Part shown: positions 51,590-62,942 of the stretch, in pieces
Layout: every line of letters starts with the position of its first letter
Position numbering within the stretch: the first letter of the stretch is position 1
Origin: Symbiodinium natans
Taxonomy: Eukaryota > Sar > Dinophyceae > Suessiales > Symbiodiniaceae
Length of the DNA stretch: 64,000 nucleotides
NCBI GenBank assembly: GCA_905221605.1
Contig: CAJNDS010001191.1
Span: 462,644 to 526,643 of the forward strand
Direction: 5' to 3'
Position numbers and translations under genes: made by a program
The notes under the pieces: model-generated
Told to the model about the DNA's origin: nothing
Database searches by the model: none
What the model saw: only the letters and a program-made list of their open reading frames with translations

Positions 51590-54500
51590 GGTCCTGCTTC
51601 GCCTTCCAAAACTTTAAGGATTTTAAGGAATTTAGGGGTTTTCCAAAATTTTAAAAGGACCACAAAATCCTTAAAATTTTGAAAGCCCGGACCTTTCAAA
51701 ATTTTAAGGATTTTAAGGAATGTAAGGCCTTTTAAATTTCTTAAAATCCTTAAAATCCTTAAAATTTTGAAAGAAAATTAAATTATTTTCCGGAAAGAGG
51801 CAGGCCCATTTAAAATTTTAAAAATCTTAAAAATCCTTAAAATCCTTAAAATTTTGAAAGCCCGGGCCTTTCAAAATTTTAAGGATTTTAAGGAATTTAA
51901 GGCCTTTTAAATTTCTTAAAATCCTTAAAATCCTTAAAATTTTGAAAGAAAATTAAATCATTTTCCGGAAAGAGGCAGGCCCATTTAAAATTTTAAAAAT
52001 CCTTAAAATCCTTAAAATCCTTAAAATTTTGAAAGGTTGGGGCTTTCAAAATTTTAAGGATTTTAAGGAATTTAAGGCCTTTTAAATTTCTTAAAATCCT
52101 TAAAATCCTTAAAATCCTTAAAATTTTGAAAGAAAATTAAATATTTTCCGGAAAGAGGCAGGCCCATTTAAATTTTAAAAATCCTTAAAATCCTTAAAAT
52201 CCTTAAAATTTTGAAAGGTTGGGGCTTTCAAAATTTTAAGGATTTTAAGGAATTTAGCGCCTTTTAAATTTCTTAAAATCCTTAAAATCCTTAAAATTTT
52301 GAAAGAAAATTAAATTATTTTCCGGAAAGAGGCAGGCCCATTTAAAACTTTAAAAATCCTTAAAATCCTTAAAATCCTTAAAATTTTGAAAGGTTGGGGC
52401 TTTCAAAATTTTAAGGATTTTAAGGAATTTAAGGCCTTTTAAATTTCTTAAAAACCTTAAAATCCTTAAAATGTTGAAAGAAAATTAAATCATTTTCCGG
52501 GAAAGAGGCAGGCCCATTTAAAATTTTAAAAATCCTTAAAATCCTTAAAATCCTTAAAATTTTGAAAGCCCGGGCCTTTCAAAATTTTATGGATTTTAAG
52601 GAATTTAAGGCCTTTTAAATTTCTTAAAATCCTTAAAATCCTGAAAATTTTGAAAGAAAACTAAATTATTTTCCGGAAAGAGGCAGGCCCATTTAAAATT
52701 TTAAAAATCTTAAAAATCCTTAAAATCCTTAAAATTTTGAAAGCCCAGGCCTTTCAAAATTTTAAGGATTTTAAGGAATTTAAGGCCTTTTAAATTTCTT
52801 AAAATCCTTAAAATCCTTAAAATTTTGAAAGAAAATTAAATTATTTTCCGGAAAGAGGCAGGCCCATTTAAAATTTTAAAAATCCTGAAAATCCTTAAAA
52901 TCCTTAAAATTTTGAAAGGTTGGGGCTTTCAAAATTTTAAGGATTTTAAGGAATTTAAGGCCTTTTAAATTTCTTAAAATCCTTAAAATCCTTAAAATCC
53001 TGAAAAATTTTGAAAGAAAATTAAAATATTTTCCGGAAAGAGGCAGGCCCATTTAAAATTTTAAAAATCCTTAAAATCCTTAAAATCCTTAAAATTTTGA
53101 AAGGTTGGGGCTTTCAAAATTTTAAGGATTTTAAGGACTTTAAGGCCTTTTAAATTTCTTAAAATCCTTAAAATCCTTAAAATCCTTAAAATTTTGAAAG
53201 AAAATTAAATCATTTTCCGGAAAGAGGCAGGCCCATTTAAAATTTTAAAAATCCTTAAAATCCTTAAAATCCTTAAAATTTTGAAAGCCCGGGCCTTTCA
53301 AAATTTTAAGGATTTTAAGGAATTTAGGCCTTTTAAATTTCTTAAAATCCTTAAAATCCTGAAAATTTTGAAAGAAAACTAAATTATTTTCCGGAAAGAG
53401 GCAGGCCCATTTAAAATTTTAAAAATCCTTAAAATCCTTAAAATCCTTAAAATTTTGAAAGGTTGGGGCTTTCAAAATTTTAAGGATTTTAAGGAATTTA
53501 AGGCCTTTTAAATTTCTTAAAATCCTTAAAATCCTTAAAATTTTTAAAATTTTGAAAGAAAATTAAATCATTTTCCGGAAAGAGGCAGGCCCATTTAAAA
53601 TTTTAAAAATCCTTAAAATCCTTAAAATCATTAAAATTTTGAAAGGTTGGGGCTTTCAAAGTTTTAAGGATTTTAAGGAATTTAAGGCCTTTTAAATTTC
53701 TTAAAATCCTTAAAATCCTTAAAATCCTTAAAATTTTGAAAGAAAATTGAATTATTTTCCGGAAAGAGGCAGGCCCATTTAAAATTTAAAAATCCTTAAA
53801 ATCCTTAAAACCCTTAAAATTTTGAAAGGTTGGGGCTTTCAAAATTTTAAGGATTTTAAGGATTTTAAGGATTTTTAAAATTTTAAATGGGCCTGACTCT
53901 TTCCGGAATATATTTTAATTTTATTTCAAAATTTTAAGGATTTTAAGGATTTTAAGAAATTTAAAAGGCGCTAAATTCCTTAAAATCCTTAAAATTTTGA
54001 AAGCCCCAACCTTTCAAAATTTTAAGGATTTTAAGGATTTTAAGGATTTTTAAAATTTTAAATGGGCCTGCCTCTTTCCGGAAAATAATTTAATTTTCTT
54101 TCAAAATTTTAAGGATTTTAAGGATTTTAAGAAATTTAAAAGGCCTTAAATTCCTTAAAATCCTTAAAATTTTGAAAGGCCCGGGCTTTCAAAATTTTAA
54201 GGATTTTAAGGATTTTAAGGATTTTTAAAATTTTAAATGGGCCTGCCTCTTTCCGGAAAATGATTTAATTTTCTTTCAAAATTTTAAGGATTTTAAGGAT
54301 TTTAAGAAATTTAAAAGGCCTTAAATTCCTTAAAATCCTTAAAATTTTGAAAGGCCCGGGCTTTCAAGGATTTTAAGGATTTTAAGGATTTTTAAAATTT
54401 TAAAGGCCTTAAATTCCTTAAAATCCTTAAAATTTTGAAAGGCCCGGGCTTTCAAAATTTTAAGGATTTTAAGGATTTTAAGGATTTTTAAAATTTTAAA

Positions 54501-56140
54501 TGGGCCTGCCTCTTTCCGGAAAATAATTTAATTTTCTTTCAAAATTTTAAGGGGATTTTAAGGATTTTAAGGATTTTAAGGATTTTAAGAAATTTAAAGG
54601 CCTTAAATTCCTTAAAATCCTTAAAATTTTGAAAGGCCCAACCTTTCAAAATTTTAAGGATTTTAAGGATTTTAAGGATTTTTAAAATTTTAAATGGGCC
54701 TGCCTCTTTCCGGAAAATATTTAATTTTCTTTCAAAAAATTTTAAGGATTTTAAGGATTTTAAGAAATTTAAAAGGCCTTAAATTCCTTAAAATCCTTAA
54801 AATTTTGAAAGCCCCAACCTTTCAAAATTTTAAGGATTTTAAGGATTTTAAGGATTTTTAAAATTTTAAATGGGCCTGCCTCTTTCCGGAAAATAATTTA
54901 ATTTTCTTTCAAAATTTTAAGGATTTTAAGGATTTTAAGAAATTTAAAAGGCGCTAAATTCCTTAAAATCCTTAAAATTTTGAAAGCCCCAACCTTTCAA
55001 AATTTTAAGGATTTTAAGGATTTTAAGGATTTTTAAAATATTAAATGGGCCTGCCTCTTTCCGGAAAATGATTTAATTTTCTTTCAAAATTTTAAGGATT
55101 TTAAGGATTTTAAGAAATTTAAAAGGCCTTAAATTCCTTAAAATCCTTAAAATTTTGAAAGGCCGGGCTTTCAAAACTTTAAGGATTTTAAGGATTTTTA
55201 AAATTTTAAATGGGCCTGCCTCTTTCCGGAAAATAATTTAATTTTCTTTCAAAATTTTAAGGATTTTAAGGATTTTAAGGATTTTAAGAAATTTAAAAGG
55301 CGTTAAATTCCTTAAAATCCTTAAAATTTTGAAAGCCCCAACCTTTCAAAATTTTAAGGATTTTAAGGATTTTAAGGATTTTTAAAATTTTAAATGGGCC
55401 TGCCTCTTTCCGGAAAATAATTTAATTTTCTTTCAAAATTTTTCAGGATTTTAAGGATTTTAAGGATTTTAAGAAATTTAAAAGGCCTTAAATTCCTTAA
55501 AATCCTTAAAATTTTGAAAGCCCCAACCTTTCAAAATTTTAAGGATTTTAAGGATTTTCAGGATTTTTAAAATTTTAAATGGGCCTGCCTCTTTCCGGAA
55601 AATAATTTAATTTTCTTTCAAAATTTTAAGGATTTTAAGGATTTTAAGAAATTTAAAAGGCCTTAAATTCCTTAAAATCCTTAAAATTTTGAAAGCCCCA
55701 ACCTTTCAAAATTTTAAGGATTTTAAGGATTTTAAGGATTTTTAAAATTTTAAATGGGCCTGCCTCTTTCCGGAAAATAATTTAATTTTCTTTCAAAATT
55801 TAAGGATTTTAAGGATTTTAAGGATTTTAAGAAATTTAAAAGGCCTTAAATTCCTTAAAATCCTTAAAATTTTGAAAGGCCCGGGCTTTCAAAATTTTAA
55901 GGATTTTAAGGATTTTAAGGATTTTTAAAATTTTAAATGGGCCTGCCTCTTTCCGGAAAATAATTTAATTTTCTTTCAAAATTTTAAGGATTTTAAGGAT
56001 TTTAAGAATTTAAAATGCCTTAAATTCCTTAAAATCCTTAAAATATTGAAAGGTCCGGGCTTTCAAAATTTCAAGGGTTTTCAGGATTTTAAGGATTTTA
56101 AAATTTTAAATGGGCCTGACTTTTCCGGAAAATACATTTA
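51590..56140. repeat. ~180-bp AT-rich satellite in a head-to-head inverted array
   Basis: About 12 units in one orientation (marker GGAAAGAGGCAGGCCCATTT) up to 53832 and about 13 in reverse orientation (AAATGGGCCTGCCTCTTTCC) after it. Unit length is 172-190 bp with one ~265-bp variant. Each unit also contains a short palindrome (CTTTCAAAATTTTAAGG ... CCTTAAAATTTTGAAAG). No coding sequence. Confidence 0.95.
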
Positions 56141-56177
56141 TTTTCCAATAGTTTTACTGAGTTTATTTTTTTATTTA

Positions 56178-57637
56178 AATGGGCCTGACCCTTTCTGGAA
56201 AATACTTGAATATTAGTTTAAAATTTGATAGATTTTAAGGAAACTAGGGGCATTTCAATATTTGGAAAGGCCATGAAGTTGCATGGGTACGTTATATTTT
56301 TGGATTTTTGTTTGTAATTTTTAGCAAATAAACCATTTAAGTTTTTTTTTGCAATTTTCCTGAAATTCTGAAAGCCTAGGCCTTACAAGAAAAATAAAGA
56401 AAACAGCAACACAAATACTCATTCAAAATATTTAAATGCGCTTCTTAGTCCTTTTAAAAAAGAACATTTTGTTTTGTTAATTCATAAGGCTTGTAAAAAA
56501 AGCCGGAGGTCCGGGGACGAGCGTTAACAAAAGCATTCCCCTTGAATATTTCTCCCGCGAAACTTTTCTCCCGCGAATTTTGGCGGGAGAAATTCCCGCG
56601 AGCTCTCCCTTGAGTTTTTCTGGTTTTCCCGTGGTTTCCCTTTGATGTTTTTTTTGGTTTCCCTTCAGTTTCCCGTGAGAGTCAAATCTTCCTTTTACTG
56701 TTCCCTTGGACTTCCCTTTGAACTTCCCTTGGTTTTCCCTCGGATCCCCTTCGAAATTAAAACGCATCCCGCGAGAAATCTCGCAAGACTTCAAAAATAA
56801 GGGCTTCCTTTTCCCACGGGATTTCCCGCGAAGCAGGCCGTAGGCCCCGAGCTGTGGCTGTAGTCTGCAGGCCCCCGAGCTCTCTGACTGTAGAGTCTCC
56901 AGGCCCCCAAATGGGCCTGACCCTTTCCGGAAAATACTTGAATATTAGTTTAAAATTTGATAGATTTTAAGGAAACTAGGGGCATTTCAATATTTGGAAA
57001 GGCCATGAAGTTCCATGGGTACCTTATATTTTTGGATTTTTGTTTGTAATTTTTAGCAAATAAACCATTTAAGTTTTTTTTGGCAATTTTCCTGAAATTC
57101 TGAAAGCCTAGGCCTTACAAGAAAAATAAAAAAACAGCAACAAAAATACTCATTTAAAATATTTAAATGCGCTTCTTAGTCCTTTTAAAAAAGAACATTT
57201 TGTTTTGTTAATTCATAAGGCTTGTAAAAAAAGCCGGGGGTCCGGGGACGAGCGTTAACAAAAGCATTCCCCTTGAATATTTCTCCCGCGAAACTTTTCT
57301 CCCGCGAATTTTGGCGGGAGAAATTCCCGCGAGCTCTCCCTTGAGTTTTCCTGGTTTTCCCGTGGTTTCCCTTTGACTTTTTTTTGGTTTCCCTTCAGTT
57401 TCCCGTGAGAGTCAAAGCTTCCTTTTACTGTTCCCTTGGACTTCCCTTTGAACTTCCCTTGGTTTTCCCTCGGATCCCCTTCGAAATTAAAACGCATCCC
57501 GCGAGAAATCTCGCAAGACTTCAAAAATAAGGGCTTCCTTTTCCCACGGGATTTCCCGCGAAGCAGGCCGTAGGCCCCGAGCTGTGGCTGTAGTCTGCAG
57601 GCCCCCGAGCTCTCTGACTGTAGTCTCCAGGCCCCCG
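56178..57637. repeat. 730-bp tandem duplication
   Basis: Copies 56178-56907 and 56908-57637, about 98-99% alike by eye. Each starts with the satellite-like AAATGGGCCTGACCCTTTC and contains a CCCGCG/TTTTCCC-rich stretch that yields spurious minus-strand ORFs (MKSCEISRGMRF...). Confidence 0.93.
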
Positions 57638-57900
57638 GGCTCTCTCGTTGTCACCAGGGTCCGGGCTGTCTGGCTGTAGTCTGCAGGCCCCCGAGCTCTC
57701 TGACTGTAGAGTCTCCAGGCCTTTGGGCTCGCTGTAGTCACCAGGGTCCCGGGCAGTCTCAGGCCCCCGAGCTCTCTGACTGTAGTCTCCAGGCCCCCGG
57801 TCTCTCTCGCTGTAGTCACCAGGCCCCCGGGCTGTCTGGCTGTAGTCTGCAGGCCCCCGAGCTCTCTGACTGTAGTCTCCAGCCCCCCGGGCTCTCGTGC
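57575..57900. repeat. GC-rich minisatellite (~30-bp units)
   Basis: Repeats of CTGTAGTCTGCAGGCCCCCG plus AGCTCTCTGA with CACCAGGGTCC variants, about ten units; overlaps the end of the 730-bp duplication. Confidence 0.9.
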
Positions 57901-57904
57901 TTGC

Positions 57905-58720
57905 TTGGGTTTATATTGTTTTTTACTTAATTAGATTGACTTAAGTAATTGAAATAATTTAAAGAATTTAAGTATCGAAATTTATTTAAATAATTAAATA
58001 ACTTAAATATGACGGGCAGGTTTCGGATTTAAATTACTTAAGTTATTTAACTTCGGCCGGGAATTAAATAATGTGAATAATTTGTAAATAATATCAACAA
58101 TTTACATAATGTAAATAATTGAAATAGTTTAAATAATTTATATAATTTAAATCCGAAAAGGGGGGGACCACCCCCCCCCTGCCCCCTAAGACTTAAATAA
58201 TTCAAATAACTTAAATCCGAAACCTCCCCGTCTTATTTACACTTTTTGAATTATTTAATTCTGGGGAGGGGGGGGGTGGTCCCCCCCCCGCCCGCCGGAT
58301 TTAAATCATTTTTCATTATTTAAACTATCTAGATTCTTTAAATCGCCTGGGAATCAAATAATTTCAATTTGAATATGACGGGCAGGCTTCGGATTTAAAA
58401 TATTTAAATTATCTAATTCGGCCGGGATTTAAATAATTTAAATAATTTAAACAATTATTTAAGGCTTCGAACGGATTTAAAATATTTACATAATTTCAAT
58501 AATTTCAATAATTTAAATCCGAAAAGGGGGGGGGGGCCACCCGCCCTGCCCCCTAAGGATTAAACAATTTAAATAATTTAAATCCGAAACCTCCCCGTCT
58601 TATTTAAATTATTTAATTATGTAATTCTGGGGAGGGGGGGTGGTCCCCCCCCCCTTTCGGATTTAAATTTTTAAAATTATTAGATTGTTTAAAATATTTG
58701 AATTATTTAAATTATGGCAC
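57905..58720. other. AT-rich DNA with G/C-tract palindromes
   Basis: TTTAAATAATT-type sequence holds several GGGGGGTGGTCCCCCCC palindromes (58260, 58625) and GGGGGGGACCACCCCCCCC (58160). 57990-58300 and 58375-58660 are diverged copies of each other. No exons. Confidence 0.8.
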
Positions 58721-58764
58721 GGCTCTACTGACACATATTCCGCGGAAAGATTGTCATGTTTTTG

Positions 58765-58915
58765 GTGAAATTTACGAACACTTACCCCCCGATAAGCAAG
58801 ATCTTGGAACCACTCCGCGTACTCAGCCTTTAAGAGTTTAAGGGGGTTTCAAATTCAGGGATACTTATATTTGCTCCTGTAAACTTACGAACACTTACCC
58901 CCCGATAAGCAAGAC
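58765..58915. repeat. ~30-bp direct repeat, 115 bp apart
   Basis: TTACGAACACTTACCCCCCG plus ATAAGCAAGA at 58771 and 58886. Confidence 0.85.
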
Positions 58916-59119
58916 TTGGAGCCTGCAGACAACAACAAACAGGTCTGTCGCAAAACCGCGACCATTGATACATACCCCCTGTAAAGGGTATGTCGCGTAT
59001 GTGGGCCGCGGCCCGGTTACAAGCAATTAATATTGGCACGCGGCCATTTGTTTGCAAGAAACAGGGGTCTGCATACCGCAGCAAAACATAAACACATGAT
59101 GACGATGCGAACAACTGAC

Positions 59120-59200
59120 TAGATGATGAAGATGATGAGGATGAACAAGATCAAGGAGCTGATGAAGATGATGAAGATGATGAAGATGATGATGCTGCTG
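59120..59200. repeat. (GATGAAGAT)-type trinucleotide tract
   Basis: GATGAT/GAAGAT repeats; the MMKMM-type ORF here is an artefact of it. Confidence 0.9.
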
Positions 59201-59287
59201 GGAAAGCTTTATGCAATTGATGCAGTGAAGTTATGCCAGTACAATGAAAGGACTCATGCAGATGAAGAGTGTGATGACAATGATGAT

Positions 59288-60345
59288 AGAGCTTTGCGCT
59301 TTATTTTGTCACCCCGTCTCCTTGCTTCCTGTCTCTTCTCTTCTTTCCAGCACCCTTCCAGAAAAATGGCATCCTTGTTCTCTCTCCTCTCTCACTTCCC
59401 TTTCCCTTCTCTCTTTCTGTTACTTTTTGACTGATGAACAACAAGAAAGAAACTTGCAGGATAAAACAGTGGCAGGGTAAGCAGACGTTGCGCGTGGACC
59501 TTGCCGTACTTCATCATATCCCTCTTCTCGGCCCATCTCTTCTGCTCCTTTCCTTACTCTTCTCCTTTTCATAATTATTCCTCTTTAGTTGTTCTTATCT
59601 GGAAAAGAAAGAGGGAAGGGAGAGATAAGGGAGGGAGGATAGATAAAGAAGAGTGCCATCTTCTCTGCGCCTTGTTTTGTCTCTCCCTCTTCTCTATTCA
59701 TCTCTCTTCTATTCTTTGCTTTGCTGTTCTATTGAAATTGGATTCCCTGTATCTCTCCTCTGTCCTTCTCTCTCGCTCCTCTTCTCCTGTTCCCCTCTAA
59801 ACGATTGCTCTTTACAGATAGGTGCCCTCCCTCCTCTTCAGGAAATCTCTTTTCGCTTATTTTGCTTTTTGAAGCGAATAAAACAACGGATAAGAGAGGA
59901 AAGGGAATGACTAAGTAAAGACAGGAGCTCTTCAATAGGTGCCCTCCCTCCTCTTCAGGAAATCTCTTTTCCCTTATTTTGCTTTTTGAAGCGAAGAAAA
60001 CAACAGATAAGAAGAGAGGAAAGGGAATGACTAAGTAAAGAGAGGAGCTCTTCAATTTCCCTCCCTATATCTGATGTTACTTTTCCTTCTTGGGCGGTGC
60101 CCTTCTTTCTCCCTTGAAGATGCAGAAAACGATCAGGAAGGACACCCGTTCCATCGCCCATATATAGACAGAGATAAATCATGAGCATCAGCTGGGTTTG
60201 CTGCCGATCCAAAATGGGCGTCCCTTTTAATCGCTTTCTGTGTCTTGAAACGAGCAAAAGGGGCACCCTTACTAAGTGTTTTCTTGTGGTGTCCCTTTTC
60301 TTCGCTTGAAGATGCAGAAAACGATCCAAAAAGGACACCCGTTCC
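59288..60345. repeat. Copy 1 of a 3,655-bp-spaced duplication
   Basis: Nearly identical to 62943-64000 (offset 3,655). CT/GA-rich, with a tandem pair of ~115-bp units (GGTGCCCTCCCTCCTCTTCA) near 59820 and 59940. No convincing exons. Confidence 0.93.
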
Positions 60346-60544
60346 ATCGCCCATCTATGGGGAGAGAGATAAATCATGAGCATCAGCTGGGTTGGCTGCC
60401 AATCCAAAATGGGCGCCCCTTTTAATCGCTTTCTGTGTCTTCAAACGAGCAAAAGGGACACCCTAAGTGCTTTCTTGTGGGGTGTCCCTTTTCCTCGCTT
60501 GAAGATGCAGAAAACGATCAAAAAGGACACCCATTCCATCGCCC

Positions 60545-60593
<49 letters not shown>

Positions 60594-60765
60594 ATCATGA
60601 GCATCAGCTGGGTTGGCTGCCAATCCAAAATGGACGTCCCTTTTAATCGCTTTCTGTGTCTTCAAACGAGCAAAAGGGACACCCTAAGTGCTTTCTTGTG
60701 GGGTGTCCCTTTTCCTCGCTTGAAGATGCAGAAAACGATCAAAAAGGACACCCATTCCATCGCCC

Positions 60766-60824
<59 letters not shown>

Positions 60825-60999
60825 AGAATCATGAGCATCAGCTGGGTTGGCTGCCAATCCAAAATGGACGTCCCTTTTAATCGCTTTCTGTGTCTTCAAA
60901 CGAGCAAAAGGGACACCCTAAGTGCTTTCTTGTGGGGTGTCCCTTTTCCTCGCTTGAAGATGCAGAAAACGATCAAAAAGGACACCCATTCCATCGCCC

Positions 61000-61040
<41 letters not shown>

Positions 61041-61250
61041 AAATCATGAGCATCAGCTGGGTTGGCTGCCAATCCAAAATGGACGTCCCTTTTAATCGCT
61101 TTCTGTGTCTTCAAACGAACAAAAGAAAACACTTAGGTTCCTCACTTGAAGATGCAGGAAACGGCCCAACAAGGACACCCGTTCCATCGCCCATATATGG
61201 AGAGAGAGAGAGAGGGAGAAAGGAAAAAATCATGAGCATCAGCTGGGTTT
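60110..61250. repeat. ~190-235-bp tandem array with variable (TA)n(GA)n tails
   Basis: Units begin ATGAGCATCAGCTGGGTT at 60181, 60376, 60597, 60831, 61046 and 61231, and end at CATCGCCCAT followed by a tail that differs in each unit: short, (GA)24, (TA)8(GA)19, (TA)7(GA)14, GGAGAGAG. Each unit contains a hairpin AAAAGGGACACCC ... GGGTGTCCCTTTT. Confidence 0.95.
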
Positions 61251-61689
61251 GCTTACATGTTCATTGTTATTCCTTTTGTTTTTTCTAACGGAAATGAACA
61301 AGAGAAGAGAAAAATAAGAACCAGAGGAAAGATGAAAACGAGCACCATCTTCTCTTTGCCTGATTTTTGCATTTCGCCTGTCCTCATTTCTCTTCTATTC
61401 TTTTCATTGCTCTTCCATTTAGAGTTGCATTCCTGTTGATCTCTCCTCTCTCCTTTCTCTCTCCCTTCTCTTCTCTTGTTCTCCTTTAAATCTCAAAAAC
61501 ACACAAAAGGAAGCTTCTTTTCCTTGTTGAATGAAGAATGAAAAAAGAAGAAAAGAGATAGGGAAAGAAATTGAAGAGCTCCACTGCCTATTGGTTCATT
61601 CCATTTCCTCTCTTTCTATGTGTTGTTTTCCTTGTCGTTTCAGAAAGCAAGCAAAATAAGGGCAAGGGGGCTTCCTGAAGAGGAGAGAG

Positions 61690-62350
61690 GGCACCTATCT
61701 GCGAAGAGGCCTTGTCCTTTTTAAGAATAGAGGGAAAAGGGAACAAGGAAGGGAGAGATGATAGACAAAGAAGAGTGCCATCTTCTTTGCGCCTTGTTGT
61801 GTTCCTCCGTATCCTTGCTTCTTGTCTCCTCTCTTCTGTTCAGTACCCTTCCAGAAAATTAAAATGGCCTCCTTGTTGTCTCTCCTCTCTCACTTCCCTT
61901 TCCCTTCTCTCCTTCTGTTTCCGTTTAACTGACAAAGCACAAGACAGGTATGATAAAGCAGTGGAAGGTAAAGCAGAGGGTGACTCCTTGCGCTTGGACC
62001 TTGCCGTACTTCATCATGTCCCTCTTCTCGGCCTATCTTTTCTGCTCTTTTCCTTACTCTTCTCCTTTTCATAAATTCTTCCTCTTTAGTTGTTCTTATT
62101 TCGAAAAGAAAGAGGGAAGGGAGAGATAAGGGAGGGAGGATAGATAAAGAAGAGTGCCATCTTCTCAGCGCCTCGTTTTGTCTCTCCCTCTTCTCTATTC
62201 ATCTCTCTTCTATTCTTTTCTTTGCTATTCCATTGAAATTGGATTCCTGTTATCTCTCCCCTCTCCTTCTCTCTCGCTCCTCTTCTCCTGTTCCCCTCTA
62301 AATGACAAAAAACACAAGAAAGGAAGAACAAGAGGGGCATGTGTTGCAAT
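61690..62350. repeat. Diverged third copy of the 59.3-kb unit
   Basis: Shares CCTTGCCGTACTTCATCAT, TCTCTCCTCTCTCACTTCCC and flanking CT-rich blocks with 59288 and 62943 but with many substitutions. Confidence 0.8.
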
Positions 62351-62439
62351 AAAGCAGGAAGGGAATTGAAGAGCTCCTCTCGCTACTTTCTCATGCCCTT
62401 TCCTTTCTATCTACCACAATCTACCACACCAAAACACGA

Positions 62440-62770
62440 CTCTCAGCTTCCAAATATACTTCATCATGGGGAGAAGGGACATACTTCATCACAGACTTGG
62501 CCCACAGGGAGAGGGGATATACTTCATCACGCTGCTGGGGGGCTGGATCACAAACATGGCCCACGGGGCGAGGGGACATACTTCAGCCACAAAGAGAGGG
62601 AACCTACTTCATCACGCTGGTGGGAGGCTGGATCACAGACCTGGCCTACGGGGAGAGGGGACATGCTTCATCACAAATTTGGCCCACGGGGAGAGGGGAC
62701 ATACTTCATCACAAATTTGGCCCGCGGGGAGAAGGGACATACTTCATCACAGACTTGGCTCACAGGAGGC
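62440..62770. repeat. ~48-bp minisatellite
   Basis: GGGGACATACTTCATCACA plus AATTTGGCCCACGGGGAGA, about seven units with insertions. Repetitive peptides (TSSQIWPTGRGD) result in all frames. Confidence 0.92.
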
Positions 62771-62942
62771 GCCAAAATAATCTAAATAATCTAATTATTC
62801 AAACCCATTGGTTCCTCTGGAAACCCAACCATTTAAATAATTTAAAGAATTTAATTATTCAAATACCTGGATTTAAATATTTTAGTTCTGGGGCGTCCCA
62901 TCAAAAGGGAATAGGGAGAGACAAGGGAGAGATGATATATAT

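Noticed and set aside
56477-57524. Minus-strand Lys/Gly-rich ORFs (MKSCEISRGMRF...)
   Set aside because: They lie in both copies of the 730-bp repeat in CCCGCG/TTTTCCC low-complexity DNA; the reading differs between copies by a frameshift.
58830-59114. 94-aa minus-strand ORF
   Set aside because: Contains one copy of a direct repeat, no recognisable domain, opposite to all supported exons.
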